64,000 nucleotides of DNA from Sva-07 sp963774765 (GCA_963774765.1 CAVZGP010000009.1:496001-560000), one strand, 5' to 3'. Shown: positions 42,244-51,569, counted from the first letter of the stretch. Numbers and translations are program-made. Notes: a model not told the origin generated them from the letters alone.

Positions 42244-43761
42244 TCAGCGGTGCACCGCGTGGTCGGCGATCGCCGCCCGGTAACGGATCGTGTGGACGCT
42301 GTCACCTGACAGGATCGCGCCGCGGCCGAGCATGCGTCCGAATTGCCAGTTCGACAGCCCGAGTTCCGGTGCGTTCAATGCATAGTGCCCGTCGACCCAG
42401 CGGGTGAACCCGTTGCCCACGAACGGAGCATCGACCGCGTCGTAGAACCGATCGAATTCGTCGGGATCCTCGGTGACGATCGATGCCACGAATCGCGGAC
42501 TGAAGCTGTTGCAGAGGTCGACTGCGTCGTCGAGTTCGTCGACGACCACCAGCGTGAGCTCGGGTGAGTGCTCCCACTCCCATTCGTGCGCCAGTTCCTC
42601 CCCGGCCAGCGTCGATGCACCCGGTTCGTCGATGGTGCCTCCGGCCCGCGTGATCGGCACGAATCGATCGAAACGATCCCGGGGAACATACTTCTCGCTC
42701 CCGGCGACGACGTGGAGCCGGCCGTACGTTCCGCGATTCGAGGCCGCCTCATCGAGCGCCTCGAGGAGAACCGGCACCAACTCGTCGGCCCGACCACGGA
42801 GTACGACAGCCACGTTCAGCGTGTTGCAGACCTTGCGGTCGAGCGAGTGGCGCACCGCCTGCGCAAGGGCAACAGACGACGCCGAGCGTCCCGCGACCAT
42901 CCAGGCACCCCCGGTGCCGTGGAGGCTCACCGGTGTTCCCGACTGCGAGGCCACGGCCCCGAGTTCGGCCACGGCAGCTCCCGAGCCGCGAGCGACGGCA
43001 AGCGCCAGACGTTGATCGGCGAACAAGGCGTGGCCGGCGGCATGTGTCGGCGAGTCGACCAGACGAACCGTTCCCGCGGGCAGTCCGGCGGCCACCAACG
43101 CTGGTGCCAGCGCGTGCTCGACGATCGCTCGAGCGGTGCTGAGCGCATCGGAGCCGATGCGGAACACGACGGTGTTGCCCGTGCGTACGACTCCGCAGGC
43201 ATCGGCGAACACGTTGGGACGACCTTCGAACACGAACCCGACGACGCCGAGCGGCGCCCGTCGCGCTTCGACGGACCAGTCGCCGTGGTCGAGAACATCG
43301 ACGACACCGTCGCGTCGGCTCGCCGAGTCGCGCCACCCGCGAAGACCGCTGACCATGTCCGTCCGCATTCGATCGTCGAGCACGAGCCGCGTGGTCGAAC
43401 GACCTCGGGCGGCGCCAGACGCGACGTCGGCCGCGTTCGCCTCAGCGATCGGGGCAAACCGCTCGTCGTCGTCGAGCAACGCGGCGAACCAGTCGAAGAA
43501 GTCGGTGATCTGATCGTCGGTCACAGCCGCCAGTTCGGCGAAGGCGCGGCGAGCGTCGGCGACCGCGTCCGCGACCAGCGTCCCCACGTCGGCGGGGATC
43601 AGCAGCAGTTCTCCTGTCGATTGCACGACGACCAAGCGGCCTCCGGACGCGAATCGGGCGGCCAGATCCGCGGACACCACGGCGACACGATCGCCACCGA
43701 ACGGGATCTCCTGACCCTCGGTGAGACGGGTGAGCGCTCGTACCTCGGGCTGCGACGACAC
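42244..43761 (-). CDS. proA: Glutamate-5-semialdehyde dehydrogenase-like (ProA family), N-terminally extended
   Basis: 505 aa against about 415-420 for standard ProA. The aldehyde-dehydrogenase core has the ProA-type RAPLGVVGFVFEGRPNVFAD, the active-site cysteine in LDRKVCNTLNVAVVL and the C-terminal TRWVDGHYALNAPELGLSN. The first 75 residues (GQEIPFGGDRVAVVSADLAA, then LVVVQSTGELLLIP) are an extra domain I do not recognise. No proB is in the window, so the substrate is not certain. GTG 43761 has TACGCT 6 nt upstream, overlapping the promoter of the divergent hydrolase. Confidence 0.87.
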   Translation of the reverse strand: MSSQPEVRALTRLTEGQEIPFGGDRVAVVSADLAARFASGGRLVVVQSTGELLLIPADVGTLVADAVADARRAFAELAAVTDDQITDFFDWFAALLDDDERFAPIAEANAADVASGAARGRSTTRLVLDDRMRTDMVSGLRGWRDSASRRDGVVDVLDHGDWSVEARRAPLGVVGFVFEGRPNVFADACGVVRTGNTVVFRIGSDALSTARAIVEHALAPALVAAGLPAGTVRLVDSPTHAAGHALFADQRLALAVARGSGAAVAELGAVASQSGTPVSLHGTGGAWMVAGRSASSVALAQAVRHSLDRKVCNTLNVAVVLRGRADELVPVLLEALDEAASNRGTYGRLHVVAGSEKYVPRDRFDRFVPITRAGGTIDEPGASTLAGEELAHEWEWEHSPELTLVVVDELDDAVDLCNSFSPRFVASIVTEDPDEFDRFYDAVDAPFVGNGFTRWVDGHYALNAPELGLSNWQFGRMLGRGAILSGDSVHTIRYRAAIADHAVHR

Positions 43762-43778
43762 GGCGTTAGCGTAGGCAC
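43762..43778. promoter_or_regulatory. 17-bp bidirectional promoter, overlapping opposite -10 boxes
   Basis: TAGCGT (43767-43772, plus) and TACGCT (complement of 43768-43773, minus) overlap by five bases. Each is 6 nt from its start codon (GTG 43779 and GTG 43761). There is no space for any leader or ribosome-binding site. Confidence 0.65.
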
Positions 43779-44453
43779 GTGTCCACCTCCCCGCTCTACT
43801 TCCGCCAGCTGTTGTCCGGCCGTGACTTTGCTGTCGGCGATCCGCTCGCTTCCCAAATGGTGAACTTCGTCTACGCCGTTGGCGATCGACGAACCAACGA
43901 GTGCGTCCTCGTCGATCCGGCCTACGCCGTGAAGGAACTCATCGATCTGCTCGGCGCCGACGGCCTGACGGTCACCGGGGCGCTGGCGACTCACTACCAC
44001 CCCGACCATGTCGGCGGCTCGATGATGGGTCACACGATCGAAGGCATCGCCGAATTGCTCGACCACGTCGACTGTCCGATCCACGTGCAACACGACGAGA
44101 TCGAATGGGTGACGAAGTCGACCAACGTCACCGATGACCACCTCGTCGGTCATGACTCGGGCGATGTCCTGACGGTCGGCGGGATCGAGATCTCACTCGT
44201 CCATACGCCTGGGCACACGCCGGGCAGCCAGTGCTTCTTCGTCGACGACCGGCTGATCGCCGGTGACACGCTGTTCCTGGAGGGCTGTGGACGCACCGAT
44301 CTCCCGGGTTCAGACCCGGCGAAGATGATCGAGAGCCTCCGCCGTCTCGCGGAAGTCCCGGACAACACGATCCTGTTCCCCGGACACCGCTACTCGATCG
44401 CCAGCAGCGCCACCATGGACGTCGTCAAGGAGACCAACTTCGTCTTCCAGTGA
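43779..44453 (+). CDS. MBL-fold metallo-hydrolase (glyoxalase II-like)
   Basis: 224 aa. Metal-binding motifs ATHYHPDHVGG, SLVHTPGHTPGSQCFFVD, AGDTLFLEGCGRTDLPGSD and ILFPGHRYS. The GCGRTD-Asp pattern is also seen in persulfide dioxygenases of the ETHE1 type, but an Arg/Asp pattern alone cannot decide between thioesterase and dioxygenase. GTG 43779; shares its promoter with proA. Confidence 0.88.
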   Translation: MSTSPLYFRQLLSGRDFAVGDPLASQMVNFVYAVGDRRTNECVLVDPAYAVKELIDLLGADGLTVTGALATHYHPDHVGGSMMGHTIEGIAELLDHVDCPIHVQHDEIEWVTKSTNVTDDHLVGHDSGDVLTVGGIEISLVHTPGHTPGSQCFFVDDRLIAGDTLFLEGCGRTDLPGSDPAKMIESLRRLAEVPDNTILFPGHRYSIASSATMDVVKETNFVFQ

Positions 44454-44462
44454 GCACGGACA

Positions 44463-44491
44463 CGGTGTGCCAGGGGCGTCAGCGGATTGGG
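44463..44491 (+). repeat. Copy of the TCAGCGGATTGGG repeat
   Basis: CGGTGTGCCAGGGGCG then TCAGCGGATTGGG. It is closely similar to the inverted pair at 45308-45334 and 45502-45528. It lies just past the stop of the metallo-hydrolase gene. The rest of the 146-bp gap to the LysM gene holds nothing I recognise. Confidence 0.7.
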
Positions 44492-44599
44492 GCACTTCAG
44501 CACGAGTGAGGGTGCACAGCGCGCTCTCCCGCGGGTGTGATGCGAGAGCCTCGAGCTGTCAGTCGCCACTCCGCTGCGGTCCCAGGCACCTCGTGTATG

Positions 44600-45247
44600 T
44601 CAGCAGTCGGCTTTGGCGGGGATCGCGATCTCGAGGCCGACGTAGAACGCTCCGTAGCCCGCTGTGTTCACGTTGGCGGCGTTCAAGGCATCGACGGTCA
44701 CGTCGAACTTCGAGGCGACCTTGCCCGGATAATCGCCATCTACGAGCGTGTACGTGCCCTGAGAACAGTTGTCGCCGGCGTCCGGGATCGTTTCGGTCGG
44801 TGTTGCCTCGGTGTCGCCGTCAGCGGAGGTGTCGGTGGTTTCGGTGCCGGCCGCCGTGACCGATTTGGCGCCCGGCGGGATGAGGATCACCGTGCCAGGA
44901 AACGGAAACTGCCCCGGGTCGGTCCACTCGTTGACGGCCAGGAGGTCTTCGAGCGTGATGGCGAAGCGGGTCACCAGTACGTAGGGAGCGTCCCCCGACT
45001 GCACGGTGTACTCCTGCGTGCCCTCGACGATCGCGTCAGGATCACCCGCCAGCGTGTCGGTCGGAGGTTCAGTCGTGGCCGGCGGTCGGACAACAAAGGC
45101 GGTGGACGCCGCGCTGAGGTCGATGGTCGACTGGGTGGCGCCGGACTCACCGCCACCGCACGACGACAAGACGACGGCACCGATCAAGGCGGGGCCGACG
45201 AGTGCACCGAGTCGGCGCACGCCGGTCGTGGAACGTGACGATTGCAT
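44600..45247 (-). CDS. LysM-domain lipoprotein
   Basis: 215 aa. Signal peptide with lipobox VLSSC (Cys about residue 30), then two LysM modules (about 79-130, YTVQSGDAPYVLVTRF; about 166-213, YTLVDGDYPGKVASKFDVTV) separated by an acidic Thr-rich linker. LysM binds peptidoglycan, so the protein is an envelope-anchored wall-binding factor; no enzymatic domain is seen. ATG 45247 has TACTCT 7 nt upstream. Confidence 0.9.
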   Translation of the reverse strand: MQSSRSTTGVRRLGALVGPALIGAVVLSSCGGGESGATQSTIDLSAASTAFVVRPPATTEPPTDTLAGDPDAIVEGTQEYTVQSGDAPYVLVTRFAITLEDLLAVNEWTDPGQFPFPGTVILIPPGAKSVTAAGTETTDTSADGDTEATPTETIPDAGDNCSQGTYTLVDGDYPGKVASKFDVTVDALNAANVNTAGYGAFYVGLEIAIPAKADC

Positions 45248-45299
45248 GCCGGACAGAGTATGCCGCGCGGAGCACCCGATGTCGTCAGCACGTGATACG

Positions 45300-45537
45300 C
45301 GGTGACGCGGTGCCAGGAGGCTCAGCGGATTGGGCTGGAGCTGGCGTTGCGATGAGCGAAACCGCCGTATCCGGTCGCTTCGCTCATCGGGAAGAGAATC
45401 TCACGGGTTGCGATGAGCGAAACCGCCGTATCCGGTCGCTTCGCTCATCGGGAGGAGAATCTCGGCGGTACCTCATTCGTTCGGGTCCCGAAATGCTGTT
45501 TCCCAATCCGCTGAGTCCCCAGGCACCGGCCTCACCG
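45300..45537. repeat. MITE-like element: 35-nt inverted repeats enclosing two palindromic repeats
   Basis: 45300-45334 (ending TCAGCGGATTGGG) and 45502-45537 (starting CCCAATCCGCTGA) are inverted repeats; over the inner 27 nt they match at 24 positions. They enclose the repeat pair at 45350-45450. No target-site duplication is obvious. The element sits just past the gltD stop and before the LysM promoter. Confidence 0.7.
45350..45450 (+). repeat. Two copies of the palindromic repeat, 61-bp period
   Basis: Cores 45350-45389 and 45411-45450, identical, with perfect 11-bp arms and the centre CCGCCGTATCCGG. The 21-bp spacer reads CAACCCGTGAGATTCTCTTCC on the minus strand and resembles the 3.3-kb spacer when aligned in the same orientation. 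The sequence after the second core (GGAGGAGAATCTC) is a partial third spacer. Confidence 0.92.
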
Positions 45538-45538
45538 G

Positions 45539-46990
45539 TCAGACGAGGGGGCGGTCGGTGGGTTTCACCGGTGATGGCAAGCGCGTCTCGCCCATCAGGT
45601 ATGCGTCGACGCCCGCGGCGCAGGCACGGCCTTCGGCAATCGCCCACACGATCAGACTCTGACCGCGTCCCATGTCGCCGGCGACGAACAGACCGTGCTG
45701 GTTGGTCATGTACCTGCCGTCGCGAGCGACGTTGCCGCGGGCATCGAAGTCGACCTCGAGCGATTCGAGCCACGAGCCCTTCTCGGGGCCGACGAAACCG
45801 AGCGCGAGGAACACGTAGTCGGCGGGGATCTCGTGATCGGTGCCGTCGACCTTGACGAACGCACCCTCGACGAGTTCCACCTCGTGAAGCCGTAGCGCCC
45901 GGACCCGACCATTGCCGTCGTCGAGGAACTGCTCGGTGTTCACGCTGTACATGCGCTCGCCGCCCTCTTCGTGCGCCGAGGTGACCTTGTAGGTCATTGC
46001 GAACTGTGGCCACGGGTTGTTCGATCCTCGATGCTCCGGGGGCTTCGGGAGGATTTCCAGCTGCGTGACCGATGCCGCACCCTGCCGGTGGGCCGTACCG
46101 AGACAGTCGGCCCCGGTGTCACCACCGCCGATGATCACAACGTGTTTGCCGTTGACATCGATCGGTGATCGATCGACGTCTCCGAGCTGCACACGGTTCG
46201 CGTGTGGCAGGTACTCCATGGCTTGATGGACCCCGCCGAGTTCCCGGCCGGGAATCGGCAAGTCACGCCATGCCGTCGCGCCGCATGCCAGCACGACGGC
46301 ATCGTGCGACGCGCGCAGCACCTCGATGTCGACATTCTCGCCGACCACCGCGTTGGTGCGGAATTCGGTACCTTCGGCCTCCATCTGTTCGATGCGCCGG
46401 TCGATGTGGCGCTTCTCCATCTTGAACTCGGGGATGCCGTATCGCAGCAGACCGCCGATCCGATCGGCGCGTTCGAGCACCACCACGTCGTGGCCGGCGC
46501 GCGTCAGCTGCTGCGCCACAGCCAGGCCGGCCGGCCCCGATCCGATCACGGCCACCCGCTTGCCGGTTCGGACTGCAGGCACGTGCGGTGTGACCCACCC
46601 CTCGTCCCATGCCCGCTCGATGATCTCGACCTCGACCTGCTTGATCGTGACGGGGTTCTGGTTGATTCCGAGCACACACGCCGACTCGCACGGCGCCGGG
46701 CACAGCCGTCCCGTGAACTCCGGGAAATTGTTCGTGGCGTGCAGGCGTTCGATCGCGTCCTGCCAGTGGTCGCGGTAGACGAGATCGTTCCAGTCGGGGA
46801 TCAGGTTGCCGAGCGGGCAACCGTTGTTGCAGAACGGGATCCCACAGTCCATGCATCGGCCGGCCTGATGCTGGAGCGTCTGCTGGTCGAAGTCCTCGTA
46901 GACCTCCTTCCAGTCGCGCAGGCGTACGGGTACGGGGCGCCTCGTCGGCGTCTGGCGATCCCACTTGAGAAACCCGGTCGGTTCACCCAC
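45539..46990 (-). CDS. gltD: Glutamate synthase small subunit
   Basis: 483 aa. Passes electrons from NADPH to the large subunit. N-terminal cysteine-rich Fe-S motifs (CMDCGIPFCNNGCPLG) with LCPAPCESACVLG, FAD-binding GSGPAGLAVAQQL, and the NADPH-site GGGDTGADCLGTA. The GTG start overlaps gltB by 8 bp, so they are coupled. Its end lies 1 bp from the inverted-repeat element. Confidence 0.96.
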   Translation of the reverse strand: MGEPTGFLKWDRQTPTRRPVPVRLRDWKEVYEDFDQQTLQHQAGRCMDCGIPFCNNGCPLGNLIPDWNDLVYRDHWQDAIERLHATNNFPEFTGRLCPAPCESACVLGINQNPVTIKQVEVEIIERAWDEGWVTPHVPAVRTGKRVAVIGSGPAGLAVAQQLTRAGHDVVVLERADRIGGLLRYGIPEFKMEKRHIDRRIEQMEAEGTEFRTNAVVGENVDIEVLRASHDAVVLACGATAWRDLPIPGRELGGVHQAMEYLPHANRVQLGDVDRSPIDVNGKHVVIIGGGDTGADCLGTAHRQGAASVTQLEILPKPPEHRGSNNPWPQFAMTYKVTSAHEEGGERMYSVNTEQFLDDGNGRVRALRLHEVELVEGAFVKVDGTDHEIPADYVFLALGFVGPEKGSWLESLEVDFDARGNVARDGRYMTNQHGLFVAGDMGRGQSLIVWAIAEGRACAAGVDAYLMGETRLPSPVKPTDRPLV

Positions 46991-49900
46991 GGGCGGCCTC
47001 CATGATCTTGTCGACGGTCTGGGTCTCGTCGAGGCCGGCGGCCTCGGAATCGGCGATGACGTTCAGCACCCGCTTGTAGTCCCGAGGCATCACTTTTCGG
47101 AACGCCGAGAGGGCGGTGTCCCACTCGGAGAGGATCCGACCTGCCACCACCGAGGCCGTGAGGTCACGATGGCGCGTGACAGTCCCGATCAGGAACTCTC
47201 TGTCGGTGTCGTCGAGGGCTTCGAGCGCCACCATGTCGTAGTTCACCTTCGCGGCGAACACCTCGTCGGGGTCGTACACGTACGCGATCCCGCCCGACAT
47301 TCCGGCGCCGAAGTTGCGGCCCGTCGGACCGAGCACCACGACTCGGCCCCCGGTCATGTACTCGCACCCGTGGTCGCCGACGCCTTCGCTCACCGCCGTG
47401 GCCCCAGAGTTGCGCACACAGAAGCGCTCGCCGACGATGCCCCGCAGGAAGATCTCACCACCCGTCGCGCCGTAGGCAATCACGTTGCCGGCAACGATCT
47501 GGTCCTCGGCAAGGAACGTCGAGAACGGATGCGGGTGCACGATGATCCGACCGCCGGACAACCCCTTGCCGACGTAGTCGTTGGCATCGCCGACCAGGCG
47601 GATCTGAATCCCCGCCGGAACGAACGCGCCGAGACTCTGGCCCGCCGATCCGGTGAGGGTGATGTCGATCGTGCCGTCAGGCAGTCCGGCGCCCTTCCAC
47701 TTCTTGGTCACCTCGTGGCCGAGCAGCGTGCCGACGGTGCGGTTCACGTTGCGCACGGGAAGGTCGATCGACACGTGGTGACCGTCGTCGATCGCCGGTT
47801 GCGCCAACTCGATCAGCTGCTGATCAAGCGCCTCGTCGAGCCCATGGTCCTGACCGACGCTCTGGATCAGCGTCTGTCCGTACGGGTTCTGCGGCACGGC
47901 CAGGATCGGGCTGATGTCCAGCCCTGAGGCCTTCCAGTGGTCGATCGCCTTGCGTGCGTCCAGCGCTTCGACGTGGCCGATCATCTCGTCCATCGTGCGG
48001 AAACCCAGTTCGGCCATCCACTCGCGCACCTCGGTGGCGATGTATTCGAAGAACGTCTCGACGAACTCGGGCTTGCCGCTGAACCGGGAGCGGAGCTCGG
48101 GGTTCTGGGTGGCGACGCCGACCGGGCAGGTGTCGAGGTGACAGACGCGCATCATGATGCAGCCCGACACGACGAGCGGTGCGGTGGCGAAGCCGTACTC
48201 CTCCGCACCGAGCAGCGCAGCGATCACGACATCGCGTCCGGTCTTCATCTGTCCATCGGCCTGCACGACGATGCGGTCACGCAGGCCGTTGAGCAGCAGC
48301 GTCTGCTGCGTTTCGGCGAGGCCGAGTTCCCACGGCCCACCCGCGTGCTTCAACGAGGTGAGCGGACTGGCGCCCGTACCACCGTCGTGCCCGGAGATCA
48401 GCACGACGTCGGCCTTCGCCTTCGAGACACCGGCGGCAACGGTACCGACGCCGGTCTCGGCCACCAGCTTCACGTGCACCCGTGCTGATGGGTTGGCGTT
48501 CTTGAGATCGTGGATCAACTGCTTGAGATCCTCGATCGAGTAGATGTCGTGGTGGGGCGGCGGGCTGATCAGGCCGACGCCCGGGGTCGAGTGCCGAGTG
48601 GCCGCGATCCACGGATACACCTTGTGGCCCGGGAGTTGGCCGCCTTCACCGGGCTTCGCACCCTGCGCCATCTTGATCTGGATGTCGTCGGCGTTGGTCA
48701 GGTACTCCGAGGTCACGCCGAAACGACCCGAAGCCACCTGCTTGATGGACGAGCGACGCTCGGGGTCGTACAACCGCTCGACGTCCTCGCCGCCCTCGCC
48801 GGTGTTCGACTTCGCTCCGAGGTGGTTCATCGCGATCGCGAGCGTTTCGTGGGCCTCGGCGGAGATCGACCCGTAGCTCATGGCGCCGGTGGAGAACCGG
48901 GTGATGATCGCGCTCGCCGATTCGACCTCGTCGATCGGCACCGACGGCCGGTCGGAAGCGAACTCGAAGAGGCCGCGCAGGGTCATCAGCTTCTCGGACT
49001 GGTCGTCGACGCGCGAGGTGTATTCCTTGAAGATGTCGTAGCGCTTGGCACGCGCGGCGTGCTGGAGCTTGAACACGGTCTCGGGGTTGAACAGGTGGAG
49101 TTCACCTTCACGTCGCCACTGGTACTCGCCGCCGAGTTCGAGCTTGCGGTGGGCGCGCTCCTCGGGCCGGGTCGGGTTCGCCATGGCGTGACGGGCGGCG
49201 ACCTCGGCGGCGATCTCGTCGAGGCCGATTCCACCGAGCTGTGAGATCGTGCCGGTGAAGTAGGCGTCGACGACCGGCCTGCCGAGGCCGATCGCTTCGA
49301 AGATCTGCGCTCCGGTGTACGACGCCACCGTCGAGACCCCCATCTTCGACATGACCTTCAACACGCCCTTGCCGCAGGCCTTGATGTAGTTCTTGACCGC
49401 CTTCACGGGATCCATTCCACCGAGACCGTGCATGTCCTCGGCGATCAAGTCCTCGATCGACTCGAACGCGAGATACGGATTGATCGCACCGGCGCCGTAG
49501 CCGATCAGCAGCGCCATGTGATGCACCTCGCGGGCGTCGCCGGCCTCGACGATCAGCCCGGCCATCGTGCGTTGCTTCGTGCGCACGAGGTGATGGTGCA
49601 CCGCTGCGGTCAGCAGCAGCGATGGGATCGGGGCATCGACGGTGTCGGCGTTGCGGTCCGACAGCACGATGATGCGCGCGCCGCTCTCGATGGCGTCCGA
49701 GGCCTGCTCGCAGATGCGGTCGATCGCGGCGCGCAGGCCGGCGCCGCCGTCAGCGACCCGGTAGAGGCCCGACAGCACCTTGGCCTGCAGGCCGGGACGG
49801 GTCCCGTCGTCGTTGATGTGGATGATCTTGGCCAGCTCGTCGTTGTCGATGATCGGGAACGGCAGCGACAGCTGTCGACAGCTCTCCGGACCGGGGTCGA

Positions 49901-51527
49901 GGAGATTGGCCTCGGGGCCGACCGACGCCGACACCGCGGTCACGACCTCCTCCCGGATCGCGTCGAGCGGCGGGTTCGTGACCTGCGCGAAGAGCTGTTT
50001 GAAATAGTCGAACAGCAGACGGGGTCGCTCGGACAGCACCGCGAGAGGCGTGTCGGTCCCCATCGAGCCGAGTGCCTCTCCCCCGCTCGCCGCCATCGGG
50101 GTGATCAGGATCTTCAGCTCCTCGTGCGTGTAGCCGAACATCTGCTGGCGCCGCAGGACGCTGTCATGGCTGAACACGATGTGCTCACGTGCGGGCAGAT
50201 CGGGCAGGGCGACCATGCCGTCGGCCAGCCACTGGCTGTACGGGTGGAGTGCCGCCAGTTCCGACTTGATCTCGTCGTCGCCGACGATACGGCCCTGGCG
50301 GGTGTCGATCAGGAACATCTTGCCCGGCTGCAACCGGCCCTTCGCGACCACCTTGGATGGGTCGACGTCGATGACTCCGACCTCGGACGCCATCACCACG
50401 AGGTCGTCGTCGGTCACCCAGTAGCGACTGGGCCGCAGTCCGTTGCGGTCGAGGACGGCGCCGATCATCTCGCCATCGGTGAACGCCACGCTCGCGGGAC
50501 CGTCCCACGGTTCCATCATCGCGGCGTGGAATCGGTAGAAGTCGCGCTGCTCCGGCGACATCGTCTCGTGGTTCTCCCAGGCTTCGGGGATCATCATCAG
50601 CATGGCGTGATGAATCGGATAGCCGCCGAGGTGCAGCAGTTCGAGCACTTCGTCGAAGCGGGCGGTGTCCGACGAGCCGGGCGTGCAGATCGGGAATGCA
50701 CGATCGATCCCGGGGAGCAGGTCGCTCTGCAGCATCGCCTCGCGGGCGCGCATCCAGTTCTGGTTGCCCTGGACCGTGTTGATCTCACCGTTGTGGGCGA
50801 CGAACCGGTACGGGTGCGCCAGTGGCCACGACGGGAAGGTGTTCGTCGAGAATCGAGAGTGCACCAGGAGCAACGCTGACTCGACACGGGGATCGAGCAG
50901 ATCCGGGAAGAACTCACTCAACTGCGGTGTGGTGAGCATCCCCTTGTAGACGATCGTGCGAGATGACAGCGACGCGAAGTACGTGTCGAGCTCGCCTTCG
51001 AGTTCGCGCCGACTTCGCTTGCGTGCCACGAACGCTTTGCGATCGAGATCGATGCCGGTCGCACCGTCCGGATCGGACACGAAGAGCTGCTTGAACGTCG
51101 GCATCGCTGCGCGTGCGGTCTCGCCCAGGCAGTCGGGGTTGGTCGGAAGGTCACGCCAGCCGAGTACCGTCAGACCGGCCTCGTCGACGGTTGCTTCGAT
51201 GGCCGCCATCGCCTTCTCGCAAGAGCCCGGATCGGCCGGCAGGAAGGCAACGCCGGCCGCATAGGCACCGGCGGGCGGTAGGTCGAACTCGACGACCGCT
51301 CGCAGGAACGCGTCGGGTACTTGGATCAGGATGCCGGCACCGTCACCGGTGTCGGGTTCGGCACCCGTGGCACCACGGTGTTCCATGTTCGTGAGTGCCT
51401 TGAGCCCGGTGAGCACGAGCTCGTTCGAGCGCACACCCTTGAGGTTGGCGACGAACGACACACCACACGAGTCGTGTTCGTTCCTGGGGTCGTACAGGCC
51501 GATTGGGCCAGGGGGCTGTTGCATCAT
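46983..51527 (-). CDS. gltB: Glutamate synthase large subunit
   Basis: 1514 aa, the standard length. Makes two glutamates from glutamine and 2-oxoglutarate. N-terminal glutaminase with the nucleophile Cys in NEHDSCGVSF (the first 20 or so residues are likely removed), NMEHRGATGAEPDTGDGAG, the FMN/synthase domain (LPGHKVYPWIAATRHSTPGV; ISGHDGGTGASPLTSLKHAG), the 3Fe-4S cysteines in CIMMRVCHLDTCPVGVAT, and the C-terminal GXGXG beta-helix domain. ATG 51527 (MMQQPPG) is the start; the longer frame upstream reaches into the promoter region. Confidence 0.97.
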   Translation of the reverse strand: MMQQPPGPIGLYDPRNEHDSCGVSFVANLKGVRSNELVLTGLKALTNMEHRGATGAEPDTGDGAGILIQVPDAFLRAVVEFDLPPAGAYAAGVAFLPADPGSCEKAMAAIEATVDEAGLTVLGWRDLPTNPDCLGETARAAMPTFKQLFVSDPDGATGIDLDRKAFVARKRSRRELEGELDTYFASLSSRTIVYKGMLTTPQLSEFFPDLLDPRVESALLLVHSRFSTNTFPSWPLAHPYRFVAHNGEINTVQGNQNWMRAREAMLQSDLLPGIDRAFPICTPGSSDTARFDEVLELLHLGGYPIHHAMLMMIPEAWENHETMSPEQRDFYRFHAAMMEPWDGPASVAFTDGEMIGAVLDRNGLRPSRYWVTDDDLVVMASEVGVIDVDPSKVVAKGRLQPGKMFLIDTRQGRIVGDDEIKSELAALHPYSQWLADGMVALPDLPAREHIVFSHDSVLRRQQMFGYTHEELKILITPMAASGGEALGSMGTDTPLAVLSERPRLLFDYFKQLFAQVTNPPLDAIREEVVTAVSASVGPEANLLDPGPESCRQLSLPFPIIDNDELAKIIHINDDGTRPGLQAKVLSGLYRVADGGAGLRAAIDRICEQASDAIESGARIIVLSDRNADTVDAPIPSLLLTAAVHHHLVRTKQRTMAGLIVEAGDAREVHHMALLIGYGAGAINPYLAFESIEDLIAEDMHGLGGMDPVKAVKNYIKACGKGVLKVMSKMGVSTVASYTGAQIFEAIGLGRPVVDAYFTGTISQLGGIGLDEIAAEVAARHAMANPTRPEERAHRKLELGGEYQWRREGELHLFNPETVFKLQHAARAKRYDIFKEYTSRVDDQSEKLMTLRGLFEFASDRPSVPIDEVESASAIITRFSTGAMSYGSISAEAHETLAIAMNHLGAKSNTGEGGEDVERLYDPERRSSIKQVASGRFGVTSEYLTNADDIQIKMAQGAKPGEGGQLPGHKVYPWIAATRHSTPGVGLISPPPHHDIYSIEDLKQLIHDLKNANPSARVHVKLVAETGVGTVAAGVSKAKADVVLISGHDGGTGASPLTSLKHAGGPWELGLAETQQTLLLNGLRDRIVVQADGQMKTGRDVVIAALLGAEEYGFATAPLVVSGCIMMRVCHLDTCPVGVATQNPELRSRFSGKPEFVETFFEYIATEVREWMAELGFRTMDEMIGHVEALDARKAIDHWKASGLDISPILAVPQNPYGQTLIQSVGQDHGLDEALDQQLIELAQPAIDDGHHVSIDLPVRNVNRTVGTLLGHEVTKKWKGAGLPDGTIDITLTGSAGQSLGAFVPAGIQIRLVGDANDYVGKGLSGGRIIVHPHPFSTFLAEDQIVAGNVIAYGATGGEIFLRGIVGERFCVRNSGATAVSEGVGDHGCEYMTGGRVVVLGPTGRNFGAGMSGGIAYVYDPDEVFAAKVNYDMVALEALDDTDREFLIGTVTRHRDLTASVVAGRILSEWDTALSAFRKVMPRDYKRVLNVIADSEAAGLDETQTVDKIMEAARG

Positions 51528-51569
51528 CACATCCGCGTGTCTCGAAATTGCACGGTCCCGTGGGGTACC

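Noticed and set aside
3261..45450. Short open frames inside the repeats (peptides like MSETAVSGRFAHR)
   Set aside because: They arise because the palindrome begins with ATGAGC; the 61-bp period is not a multiple of three and there is no sign of coding selection.
49428..50879. 483-codon open frame opposite gltB
   Set aside because: Antisense shadow of a highly conserved protein; no domain recognised.
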